Part shown: piece by piece, positions 25,601 through 36,900 of the stretch
Numbering within the stretch: the first letter of the stretch is position 1
Layout: every line of letters starts with the position of its first letter
Source of the DNA: Blepharisma stoltei
Lineage: Eukaryota > Ciliophora > Heterotrichea > Heterotrichida > Blepharismidae
NCBI GenBank assembly: GCA_914767885.1
Contig: CAJZBQ010000061.1
Coordinates: 248,001-312,000 of the forward strand
Length of the DNA stretch: 64,000 bases
Reading direction: 5' to 3'
Translations under genes and position numbers: made by a program
Notes under the pieces: model-generated
What the model saw: only the letters and a program-made list of their open reading frames with translations
The model's database searches: none
What the model was told of the DNA's origin: nothing

Positions 25601-27800
25601 TTGCTATTATATAAAAAATAGTTGGAGCTGCAAGCAGTGCATAAATAATAAGATGGTCCTGTACAATGAGCGCATCCTGTATAGCACGCTGAGCATAGAG
25701 CTTGATTTGTAGGCTGATAGTAGCCAGAATTGCATTGGCATGGAGATCCAGATGCATTAGAAATGCATGAAGTGCAGGCGCCTGACCAAAAAGAGGAGCA
25801 TTTAGAGCATAAAAAGTCGTCACAGATATAACAAGAGGTTCCTCTAGTACAGCCAATTGTGCAAGACCCTAAGCATGACTGGCATGCAGATCCATCATAA
25901 TAATGATAATAATCGCATGGTCATAAAACTGATACAGAGCCTCCTGTCAATGTATTGATACTGTAAAACCCAGAAAAATCACTGATTGTGGTTTGCCATA
26001 GCATAAAATTTGCGATAAATCCATTAAAGTTTGTTGAACCTTTGCCAATATATAATGTCCCTCCCGAAGGTAACCTAAACACATAATTAGTTGTAGTGGT
26101 TGATGTCCCAGCAACTTTATTAAAGTAAGGAGTAGCTGTAGTGATTTTATTCGCAAACCTAACAGAGTATGAAATATAGTTTCATACGTTTAAAGTGATA
26201 GATTGTGAAGCGGAATTAGTTGCAGATGCTCCATCCCATTTTTCTAAAGAAAAACTAATTCCACTGGAATCAATAGTGAGTTTGCCTGAGCTATGGCTAA
26301 TAATAGTTCCACTAATAGCATAAACTCACAAGCCTATACTTCAGGTGTTAGATAGATTTACAGATCCAGATAAAAATTGATTTGAGTTGAAAAATAGTCC
26401 TCTGCTTTTGACAGGAAATGGATCTGAGTTTTCTGGAGAATTCCAAAAATTGTAACTTGAAGAGCTTGTAGCTGTAATCAGTGCTGTGCTGTAGCTTCCA
26501 GAAAATGAACCTGTAAAATCAGCTGTTATAACAGCTGTAGAAACAGCTGCACAATTTCCAAACCCATATGGGCAAGCATGCAAGCAAATTCCTCCAATCA
26601 GAACTTTTCCACTATTGCATGCTGTATTGGATCAAGTTTGCGTGCAAGTTGTAGCAAGATAATCGCAGCATCCAGGAACTATACCTGAGCTACTAATATT
26701 TTTTAAAAAAAATACTAAATTTATTTAAAAAAAAATATTTGGTTAAAAATAAAAATACCTGTGGTGCATGACGTGCACATTGAAACAGAATATCCATAGC
26801 AGCTAATACAGTCTAGTGTATAGCAAATGCTGCAACTACCTCCTCTAATGCACCAAGGCCAAGTTGGACAGCTCGAATCACAATTTTGGCAAGCAGACCC
26901 ATCTCAATATTGGTTATCAACACAATTAATCTGGCTTGCCATAGCCGAAAAGCTTGAAGTCATAGTATCAGCTCTTGCCTGGAGTCAATAAATAAACCCT
27001 CTAAATGAGTTTGTTGGACTAATATTCCCAAGAGTCCATGTATAGGCTACTCCACCCACAAATCTTGCTTCAGAGCTGCTTATTGTAGATGACCCAGCCC
27101 CAATTTCATTTATATAAAATGATATCGTAGTTTCAGTGCATGAAATTTGTTCAAGAACTATAGAAACTTTATGCCATGATGACGTATAGCTTATTGTGCT
27201 TGCTCCTGATATTGGATTAGCATTATTGCTTGAATCATAAATTGTCCCACTAAATTTATATACACCTGAGGAATCAGCCCATATCCTTATATATTTAGTT
27301 GAACTAAAAATGGTATTTAAAATTTCTCCACTTGCAAGAGGCTTTATTCATAAATTTAAAGTAAAATAGAGGGCGGGGGTATAGTGTTGATCGCTTGTCA
27401 TACTTGATGTTGAAGCAAAATAAAAGCCACGATCGACTGTTGGTAACGGAGAATTATGAGTGGCAGAGTTGTATGAGATGGAACCTGGATTGAGAAATTT
27501 TTCATTAGAGTTAGCAGAATTTGTGATGTAGGTAGCTGTCAAGTCTTGCATTTCTGTAAATTTCAATTCAAATATAATTGCATCACTCCCATTGGGTGCA
27601 CCACATGAATTAGCAACTCACGTATTTGAATCGAAATTTGAAGGGCATGAATTTACACAAACTTTATCGTCAGCCAGATAATATGAATTTGTGCATTTGC
27701 AAAATACATTCATAAAAGTTGAACTGCCTGATGGGCAGCAGCTTTCCCCACCAAATGAATAGGTCAACAAGATCCTGGTGAAGTAAATTAAAATATTCAT
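16689..27800 (-). CDS. Paralog C: giant LamG / cysteine-rich repeat protein with C-terminal multi-pass membrane domain
   Basis: The start is 27800 with signal peptide ILIYFTRILLTYSF. Modules: LamG 1 27570-27000, LamG 2 26560-25990, LamG 3 25540-24960, LamG 4 24500-23920, LamG 5 22720-22190, LamG 6 20890-20290, LamG 7 19970-19020, each followed by a cysteine-rich repeat. The juxtamembrane domain is 18150-17727 and the membrane domain 17723-16689, with hydrophobic stretches at the NQGNDFTLILAS, FWIQCYLELGAA, LAVYIILFATPP, YYFVFFARRLIYIIN, VTINIVLSLITIM, EIMICLVMIST and IVGIVLTVMAIQ positions. It ends with a basic cytosolic tail (LTKIER, TAG stop). IESs at 18145, 19172, 19799, 20971, 22723 and 26682 give about 2,940 residues after removal. 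One extra T near 25187-25189 in LamG 3 breaks the frame relative to D; it may be an assembly error or a true mutation. Confidence 0.85.
18145..18540 (+). mobile_element. IES (394 bp) with SINE-like insert, gene C juxtamembrane domain
   Basis: Flanks TGCAATTTTGTGGA (18154-18167) and TGCAATTTGTGGA (from 18547) look like a target duplication around an insert starting AATAAAATGGTTATAC. Removal between the TAA copies at 18145 and 18539 gives GFNGSTNCITLFFSA, in frame with TTACTYILFSA in D. The likely pre-insertion sequence read NCTSVYFSA, so the somatic protein may differ by a few residues from its ancestor. Confidence 0.7.
19172..19381. mobile_element. Palindromic TA-flanked element (208 bp) with CCAC-GTGG boxes, gene C
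   Basis: Both ends carry long inverted repeats: TTTGCCCTAGGATGGCGC on the left against GCGCCATCCTCGGGCAA on the right, each with its own small hairpin (GGCGCTATATGGCGCC, GGCGCAATATAGCGCC). The middle holds several CCACGTGTGG / CCACTTGTGG / CCACGTGG boxes. Gene D (34515-34525) is the empty site. Removal between TA at 19172 and TA at 19380 restores it. MITE-like; no ORF. Confidence 0.88.
19799..19882. other. Short IES (82 bp) in LamG 7 of gene C
   Basis: Removal between TA at 19799-19800 and TA at 19881-19882 gives TGSSKQFYPDYE, matching genes B, E and F, which are uninterrupted here. Gene D has an almost identical IES at the same place (34936-35017). Confidence 0.88.
20971..21789. mobile_element. 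IES (816 bp) with SINE-like copy, gene C cysteine-rich repeat
   Basis: Gene D runs unbroken through this site (36108-36120). The left border is TAA followed by ATCCCTCCCCTTGAAAT; the right border is CATTTCAAAATGAAGGGAG mirrored, then TGA. So the borders fit TNA (TAA/TGA) rather than two identical TA trimers. A GC-rich insert, 20997-21470, starts AAGATGGCAGCAC and ends near TAACAATCCTAATC; CCTCC(C/T)CTTGAAAT lies on both its sides, suggesting a 14-bp target duplication. After removal the protein reads CSACLGSY as in D. Confidence 0.75.
22723..23440. mobile_element. IES (about 716 bp) with C-rich palindromic MITE, gene C LamG 5
   Basis: A MITE spans about 22903-23305. One end is the hairpin CCCCTCCGTGAGCGAACAAA / TTTTGTTCGCTCACGGAGGG; the other has CCTCCGTGAGCGAACAAAAC reversed plus a second inverted copy near 23207-23225. 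Both ends have long C/G homopolymers, where assembly may be unreliable. The in-frame join with TA at 22723 and 23439 gives SNISNYGKLDTISG; nearby TA choices are possible, so the borders are approximate. Gene D has an IES at the equivalent place. Confidence 0.7.
26682..26757. other. Short IES (74 bp) in gene C cysteine-rich repeat 1
   Basis: The direct repeat TACCTG lies at both edges. Removal gives CTTGIVPGC, aligned with CTTGIPPLC in A and B. The interior is almost pure A/T. Confidence 0.85.
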
Positions 27801-27806
27801 TTTCTA

Positions 27807-27812
27807 TTATAA
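27807..27812. promoter_or_regulatory. TTATAA core upstream of gene C ATG
   Basis: Lies 6 nt before the ATG at 27800. See gene A entry for the shared pattern. Confidence 0.35.
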
Positions 27813-28261
27813 GAAAATAGAAAAATTCTCCAACCTAAATTTTCTGAATTATTTCAACTGTTTTAGAAAATTTTCGAATTTTATGAGGTTTTTAACAATT
27901 ATTAACTTTATAAAATCCCTTAAAAATTTGTGAAAATTAGAATCTTTTTTAATCAGAAATCAAGTATATTTAATTTTCTAAGAAACAATTTTAATAGATC
28001 TTCTTGTTGATATTTTTGAAATATTTAAGTGATGGAAGAAATAGATATAATTAAGCTTACAGCAAATCTTATGAAATAAATTATTTATTTACTTTTCTGT
28101 ATTCATAACGGCCAAAGCTGAGATTTAAAAAAACTCTCTTCTGATGAAGGATTAGACTCATTCCTTTTTCTGTCCTTAGAATAATTTTTTCTTACGCATT
28201 CAATATAGATCAAAGGCACCACAAACTATAAAATTATATCCAAATCTTTTCAATTTTACTT

Positions 28262-28545
28262 TCGCCCACTCCGTGAGCAAACAAAACATCTTTGTTTGCT
28301 AACGGTAGGGATTAGTTTTTTATAGAATTTATATATAAATTTAATATTATAATTTTTTATCAAAATTTAAAAAAATCCCACGAAAATATTGGAAAGCAAA
28401 TCTTTCTTTAATTATAAAATTTAAAATTATAGAGAGATTTCTATAGCCAGTGTCACTAACTATATATAATAATTATCACTTATATATCAATTTTTTTTTC
28501 ATAAAAATATTTTTTTATTAAAAGAATTTTGTTCGCTCACGGAGG
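28262..28545. mobile_element. C-rich palindromic MITE copy, intergenic C/D
   Basis: Left end CCCACTCCGTGAGCAAACAA with a hairpin to TTTGTTTGCTAACGG; right end TTTTGTTCGCTCACGGAGG. The interior matches other copies (GAAAGCAAAT.., AATTATCACTTATATATC). The C-runs are short and the copy looks decayed. It is not in a gene. Confidence 0.75.
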
Positions 28546-29999
28546 ATTAGAATCCTATAATTTTTATCCCTAATTATTATTTTATTATCCATGTTTAAGC
28601 AATAATAATGTACTTCTTGAATTCACCAATTATATCAATTTGATATAAGCATTCTATAATTATAAGTCCAAAATTGAACTATAGAAATAATGAGTTTCTT
28701 CAACATATAATGATAGAGTTTTTCTTCCTTCAGGAATAAAATCTCCAAGTTCTATATCTTCTTTTTTTGATATGCTTTAAGGGCGAGTCACCAGCAGCGC
28801 TAAATAAAAATACAATCTAATTAGGATTTCGCTTTAGTTCTGGTTTTGAATAACATCTCTTCAGCTTTCTTAATTTCATTGACCTTTGACATAACTTCTG
28901 AATTAGGTTGTCTTGACTAATTATATCCCATTAAGAGTAATTTTTAGAGAAATTTGAGTTAAATTATTTACCTGATTGTCTTCTTCTTTATAACTTAAGT
29001 TTTAGTACTAAAATGACTCTTGCTTCTCACAATAAATTGTGATAAAATTTAAATATTTCTGATATAAATTGATTTGAGTCTGATTAGAAATTATTTTTTC
29101 TGATCGATATAAAAATAAAATTCTCACGTTTCTCGTTTTCTTATGGATCTTTTCAAGGATTTTTATTTTCTTCGGAACTATAATTCATCACAACAGATGG
29201 CTCAGCTTCCAATGCTGTGCCATCTACTCCATAATCTTTTAGATTTTTGTCATAAATGGCATTGTGTCTTCAGAATTTTTTTTCTATGCTATACCTTAAA
29301 AGTAATGTACGAAAATGTGTTTGCCTTAATAGGGAAGTTAGAAATTCATGAGCCGAGAATTTAACACATTTTAGCATATAAAGTTTATTCTTAACATATA
29401 GTAAAAGTATAAAAGCATTCCAATTATAGAATTTTAAGATTGCTCTTGCACTATGAAAGGTCTTATATTAATTTTATCTCTTATTAGCTTTGTAATCAAT
29501 TTAGCCTCGTCTATTATTTATATAATATGAATTTATACAATTTATGCTCTCTCTGGTTGCACTTAGAATAGGCATTTTAAGATTTTTAAGAATTATTATT
29601 AAAAGTTAAAACTCTAAATAACTCATAATTCTCTAAAGATTTTTAAGTAAAAGTTAATTTAAGCTAAATTTGATTCAAATCATATTTTTATTTTACTAAT
29701 TTTCCCTCTGGATAATAAACTGTTTATGAAAGGTTAGCTTACTGCTGCGTTTTGATATTAAAACATAAAGCATTTACTAAAATTTTTCTACTTATTTCAT
29801 ATTTATCAACAGAGACAAATCAATAAGAGATAATATCAGTATCTCAATTAATTAAAATAATAACAAGTGAGGTTAAATAAAGTACACTGGGTAAATAATA
29901 CAGGAGAAGAAGGAGTATTAAAGCAAAAAGAGCAACTAATGAAAGGCTGATGGACAACTTGGGAATGAATATGAGTTTGATAGCCTAGAGAGCGAAATA

Positions 30000-30190
30000 T
30001 TGCTAGATTGAGGGAAGAATGCCAACATCAATGTGAAAATGGAGGAGAATTAGCAAAGAAACTGAAAGAGAAACTGAAGAATTTAGAGAGGAAACTGGAA
30101 GAAAAACTAAAAGGGAAGCTCGAAAAAAAGCAACTAAAAACTGAAGGAAAAACTGATGAAAAAGGAAGAAAAATTGAAAAGAGAAATTAG
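30000..30190 (+). other. Purine-rich open stretch, Lys/Glu-rich if translated
   Basis: An open frame from 30008 reads as repeated LKEKLKNLERKLEEKL-like heptads, typical of coiled coils but also of any GAA/AAA-rich DNA. There is no paralog, the flanks are AT-rich, and the frame ends without context. I regard it as low-complexity DNA rather than a gene. Confidence 0.3.
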
Positions 30191-30410
30191 AGAACAAACG
30201 GGAGAGGATGCTAAAGTAGAAATGGAGATGTGCCATTTTCGTTTTTACTTATTCAAAAAAGCTGACAAGTAAAACAAATTTTAAAAAATTAAAATGATAT
30301 GCAATAATGATCCAAAACATTTCAGGGGCTATACTGAAGTCATGTTAAGAATTCTATCAAAGAGCTAAGAAACCTAAAAAGATGAAGCGCCTTAGGTCAA
30401 TAGCATGTAA

Positions 30411-30435
30411 TTTATTATTATTATTATTATTATTT
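30411..30435. repeat. TTA trinucleotide microsatellite
   Basis: About eight tandem TTA/ATT units. Confidence 0.9.
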
Positions 30436-30956
30436 TATTTAAACTCTGATTTTAGATTGAAATAGCTAATTATTTCTCTAGTTCGCATAACAATTTTCTT
30501 ATTTAGAATCTCTAGAGAATAATTGAGTTAATTCAGCAAAATTTATAGCTAAATATGACTAGAAGATTTAGAAAAAGAGTATAAAATGAGTTGATTCTGC
30601 TCGGGGAGTTGCATTGCTAATAAAAACATCAAAATGCATCAATTTATTAATACTTCATTCTGGGCATAGAGAAAAAAACCGATAGCTAATGAAAAAATTC
30701 GAAAATGTAAATTGATTCATAAAATTCATGGTTAGTTAATTTAATGCACGAATAATAGATAGATAAAATATCATAAATTTTAAAATAAATAGCATGAATT
30801 TTCTATTAAAACGCAATAATTACAATCTTCAATATATAAAATAATTAAAATCATAAAAATCATAAAAATGTTTAGGATAATATTTTAATAAATCTAGTAC
30901 TAAATTTATCCAATTTGTTCTTATAAATGCTTATTTAAATAAATACTTGTCATAGT

Positions 30957-33900
30957 CTATTTTTCAATTTTTCTTATATGGTTATTCTTTGGTTGACTGC
31001 CATTTCCTATGATGCCTTCTTTAGTAAGCTTACTATACATTAGTTCATATAGAGTTCTTGCAAAAATAACTAAAGATGAAATTATTTGGACTGCAATAGC
31101 TGTCAGCACAATTGCCACAATAACACTCTCAACTACTGTAACTATTTCTTGCTCAAGATTAAATAAATAGGCTGATGTGCAAATCATGACTAAACAAATT
31201 AATATTTCTGCAATTAAATTGGCGATTTGTAAAATTGGGTCCTCAAAAGGTCAGTAAACTGCTAGATGAATAATTGTGATTAAGGAAAGCACAATATTAA
31301 CAGTTACTTCTGTTTCTGGGTAATCTCTTAAAAATACCAAGTTTACCATATAAATAAGCCTTCTTGCGAAAAATACAAAATAATATTGTGTTGTAATAAA
31401 TCCTTTATTTTTTCTAAATTCATAGTAAAAAGTATTGAATAAAGAAAAAAATCTCTTTTCATTTGACTGAATGCGATTTTTATATTTATAAGAAAATAAT
31501 AAATATCCGGGCGGGGTGATGACAATTAAAGCATAAACAAATGAACAGATAATAAGATTGGTTATTTGAGTGATGTTTTTATGACCAGCTGTAATAAATC
31601 CGATACTAGCAGCAGCTCCTAATTCAAGATAGCATTGGATCCAAAATCTCAAGTAAAATGCATATTGATAATTTTTGAGAGTTTTTGTGAATTTTTTACT
31701 AATTCATCTGTGTGAGCATCAGGTCAAGCCTGCTTGGTCTATCTGATTCTATTGGCAGTCTGCCCTGCCTTGCAGTCTGGCTCTACCTTGCAGTTAGGCA
31801 GTCCGGCTCTACCTGACGATATATAGAGGAATAAAATGTTGACATTTATTTAATAATAAATATTTAAGCTAATCATATTTTTATAAATATTAAATAATAA
31901 ATAACTATGATCCCATGAAAAAAAGCAAATACAGATATAATTTCAGCCAATCATAAAAATGAACTCTCAATAAAATTATTTTACAATTAATGCGTATTAA
32001 AAGCAATATAAATATTCATAAATTCCTCGATAACTTTAATTCTATTAATTAATGCCCAATTAATTTTAAATCGCTTATTTTCCAAAAGAAACAACGCGCT
32101 TCTAATCTAATTTTCTGAAAATATTTGTCAATTTTCCGATAGGTAGAACTAAACTGCCAGACAGTGCAGTTGAATTAGATAGAGCCAGACTTCAAGTATA
32201 GACGGACTATCCGGTAATAGCAAGACTGTCATACTTCCAGGTTGAATCGGACTTCCAAATAGAGCCAGGCTCCCGGACTACAAGGTAGAGCTCTAGAGTT
32301 AGGTTTAGCCAAGCATCGCGAGAAAAATAAAACTATAGGAAAAGCTAATAAAGAAGCCAAAATTAGTGTAAAATCATTACCTTGAATTATCAAGATTAAA
32401 TCAGAGTCATATCCAAACTCTTCTGCTTGAGAATATGGAGTGCTACCTTCATTTTCATCTATAAAATAGGTAAAAATATTCGGAAATATGCTAAAAGAAT
32501 TCAAGTTATTCAAAAAGGAGTTCATTTTGCTGGATAGTGGTATTCCTGATAAGGTTAAATAGCTAACTTAACCCATTAAAATAAATACTACTATCTTATA
32601 TGAAAGAAAAAAAAGAAAAATCTTTTAAATAGTTGCATTTTTGGCTTATCTCCAAAATTCTTTATACAAATAAAAAAATCCCATAAATTGAATAGTAAAT
32701 GTTTAAATTAAATTGGGACGGTAAGAATTTGCAAGGTATTCATTATACTTCATAAGCCGCTTGGACTTGGATTTATAAATGATAAAGCAACAGCTCCAGA
32801 AACTATAGTCTTAGATCCAGTTTCTGCTTGAGATGATATTGATTCAATTGTTGCTGAGTATGGAGCAGGATCATAAGCGTTCAAAGCTGCCGAAATTTCT
32901 GATGAGTTCAATATTCCATTAGAAACTGATTTGGTTTCTTTTAGATTTAAAAATTCAAGAGCAACCAATGTACCTTTAGTTATTACCTCCTTAATCTTTA
33001 AAGAAATATAATAGCATGTCCCATTTATCTGTTCAATTTTATATGAAACTTCTTGATTTCCAATTTTTATAGTCAAATTTGATGCAGTAAGATTATTTGT
33101 AAGAGTATCAGAAAACGTAAGGTATATTGAATTATCAGATAAAACTGAAATCTTGGCTGAAAAGAGAATATATGTGCAAGCTGTGGTTCCATTGTAGCCA
33201 AGATTGCAATAGCAGAGGTCGCTGATAAGGCTAGCATTTAAAACACAAGCTGTGCATTTAGTAAGAGATTCGCATGTACTGCATAATTTTGGACAAGGAT
33301 AAAAAATTCCATCCTGGCCTCGATATCCGCCTGGCCCAATAGGAACACAAGTGCTATTATTTGAAGGATCAAGAACATAATTTACATCACAGAGGCAGGA
33401 ATCTGGATTTATGGCATTATCTTTACAAGTAATGCAACCTGTATTAGAATAATCTGTACAATCTCTGCATAATAAATTATTACAGAGAGAGCATGTATCT
33501 CGCCAGTCCCTGCAGCTTTTTGTACATTTTATATTGCAATGATAGCAAACATTATAACCTGGCCCGCTTCAATATTCATTTATTTTGCAATTAGACTAAG
33601 TAATATAAGTCCATAAGCGGATAGACCTCTAAAATACCTATCTGGCATAAATTTTACCTAACCTAAGCATCAATTCCTTAGGCTAGAGGGCCTAATGCGG
33701 ACGCCGCTATTAGTCCCGATAAGAAGAGACTTAGTGGAAGGCAAATCTGTTTAGATCATCTGGTGGGAAAACCTTTGGGAAAAAAAAGTTCCCTCCTAGG
33801 TAGATATTCCAAACCCAAAGATCTACTTCAAAAAGTGGCAAAGGCGCTATCTTCATCTGAACCGATCAAATCTGCACTATAAGAAATGTATATCACGATT

Positions 33901-36900
33901 TATTTCATTTTTTTGCAGCTATTAAACGACTAAACGATTGAATTGTCCATAAGCGAGCAACCTACTAGTCTTTTGCCTTGTCTCGGCTCCAAAACAGCCT
34001 CTTCCCTCGCCCCACAAGAGGGAAAGAAAGGCTGCCATCTTGAATTTCCTACCTGAGCCACCTGTCCAAGAGACTAGCTCCCTAGGGCAGGGCCACCGTC
34101 TGTAGAGTGCCCTGATAGTCCCAACAAGGGAAAATCATGTGGTAGGCTAAAACCTGTCTAGTCTATAAGGCAGGGACAAGCCTGAATGGTCTATTTCAAA
34201 AGGAGGTCCTGTGTTCAGCTTCATAAGGATGGGTTCTACCTACTCTATAGGGAGGGTGACTCGATGTCCAATTTCCGACAACATCATTTTATTTATTTTT
34301 TTTGCAGTTAGGAATACATATTTGATTTGTTGGGCAAACACTACAATTTTCTGTGCAAAAAACTGTTGATAGACTATTTACTGGCTTAATAATACTGAAG
34401 ATCTGTATGGTATAAATAAAGCCTTGGTAATAATTATAAACCATCTGTGAGTTAAGCTGGGCTCCTATAGACATTGCAGTATGAGGTACTTTATCTTGAA
34501 AAGCTCCAGACCCAGCTATCTCTGATGAATCGGATAAGCCATTTATATAGCAAGAGAGCGCGTTATCCCCGCTTTGGGTGGTCTCAAATGTAAATTCTAT
34601 ATGGCTTCATTCATAATTATTAACAGATTTTTGACACATAAAAAATAAAGGAGATGAGTTTATTGTCAGAGAGATTGATGGCTTACTGCTTATTAGTGAG
34701 ATTGAGAATAATGATGAATAATTATCAGAAATATCATGCTTTGATAATAAAGCTCCATACAAGCTTTCAGTATTTAACCATAGAGAAATTGTGAAAGTAG
34801 ATGTAAGGACAAGCCTTGGAGATGTATAATTTGAATACTCTGGCAGTCTCAAAACTGAAGTTTGGCCGTTAAAATAAAACCCTCTTAAATAGGCAGGAAT
34901 CGGATCATTAACTTCATAGTCTGGATAAAATTGCTTAATCACAGTGCAGCTTTAAAATTCTTAATAGCAAAATATTCTCTATTAATTTAATCATTTATTA
35001 CTTTATTGGGTAAAAGTTAGATGAGCCAGTTATAACTGGAATAGAGTTTGCTTTATCATAAATGACTCCATTGAGAGTATTAAGATCCAAATCAAATATC
35101 TTTTCATTAACTAGTACACAATTACTACCAGAAGGAGAAGTACAATGAGAGCAGCCATTATAGCATGCTACACATGAAAATCCATCTGAAGAAGTCATAT
35201 AATTAGTATTGCAAGCACAAGGAGCTCCGCTTGCATTGGAAACGCATTGAGTGCATTTCCCTGAGCCAAATCCTGTACAAACAGAGCATAATAAATCATA
35301 ACAAATATTGCATGTTCCTGCTCTGACACATCCTTTACTGCATGAATTGCAAGCTGAATAAGAACTCCCACTCCAGTAATTAGATAAATCGCAAGATCAT
35401 AAGCAAGAATGGCCTAACCCTGTGCCGCATATAATGTTATTAACATAGCTTGAAAAATCACTAATTGGGACATTCCATAGCTGAAAAGTATTAATAAACC
35501 CGATAAAGCCAGAAGCACTACTTTTCCCGAGAATTAATCTAGTGCCAGGGACATCTCTTATTATATAATTAGAAATAGCTGAGGTTGCAATTGAAGCTCC
35601 ATTAATATAAATAACTATATTTGTAGTATCTAAATTATAACTGAAAGTATATGACAAATAAATTCAGCTGTTTAGAGAGCTGCTCGAGGATAAAGATTGA
35701 AGAGTTAAGGTCTGTGAAGGATTTTCCATATTAGCTGTTATGCTTCCTGTTGAGGATAAAATAGCTATTTGGGTCTGCTTTTCTAGCCAATCTCCGTGGG
35801 TTATTATATAAATTCAAGATCCCATTGAAAAGCTATGAGAAAGTAAGACGCTAGCTGATGATAATAAATACATGGTTCCATCAAAAAATAAGCCGCGCTT
35901 ATATGCAGGTATGGGGTCATATGATTCAGGGGTATTGAAAAACTGAAAAGATGTGGAGGTAGTTCCTGTTGTAAAAATTCCATATGAGCCTTGAAAATCT
36001 GTATTGAAAGATTGATCGATTACAGCAGTTGATACCAATGAGCAAGAAGCATCAAATCCATATGGGCATCCCTTTAAACAGACATGCCCAACTAATTGAT
36101 AACTTCCTAAACAAGTTGAGCATTCAAAATAAGTAGTTTTTAAGCATGTTGAGCAAAGAGCATCGCAAAATTCGCAAGTTTGAGAAGAGATCCAAAAAGC
36201 ATTTGCAGTACAAGTGCAGCCACCAGATCCGTCACTAACTGCATTAGTTATGCAAGTCAAGCATGAATTTCCTCCTGCAAACTCTGTGCATGTCTCACAT
36301 TCTTTAGTCTTACACAGCCTACAAGTATCAGAATTTCTGCATCCCTTATCACATGTCGCTATACAATTAGTGCAAGCAGAGCCACTATTGTATTGAGATA
36401 TTGGGCAACTATCTAGACAAGTAGAATCGCTTGGACACTTTGTGCAGCTACTTAAGCACCCAGTTGTTTTAAAGTCGTTTAAAGCATTATTATTTTGACT
36501 GTAAATTTTAACATTCCATAAAAAGCCAGTGAATCCTGAGCTGTAATGCCCGATATAGAGATTTCCTGATTGACTGTCTAGAAGGTATAGCGCCTTCATC
36601 GCTATAGCGTGCTTTGCAGAGGATTCTCCGTAGCAACTTGGAGCTCTAGCGAGCCACCTAAAGGTGACAAGTCAAGCGTGCCCTTTTACAAGGATTTCCA
36701 ACTTGGAGTTGACTTGTTATCTTTAGGCGGCTCGTCAGAGCTCCAAGTTGCTATGGAGAACTCTCGCAGAGGCAATCTATAGGGGTGCAGACGCTATAAA
36801 GAAGAGGAGTGGATGTGGTAAAGGTAGCTGGAGAAGTTCCATCAATATAAGATGTTATAGTCGTTTTCCCATTAGAATTAATTTTGCAGTCAAAAGAAAT

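Larger units (their letters stand above)
27801..30956. other. Long intergenic region C/D
   Basis: About 3.2 kb, AT-rich, holding a MITE relic (28262-28545), a purine-rich stretch (30000-30190) and a TTA microsatellite (30411-30435). The longest open frames (about 60-77 codons) resemble nothing I recognise. I do not support a gene here. It is four times longer than the A/B and B/C spacers, so an old insertion or lost gene is possible. Confidence 0.6.
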
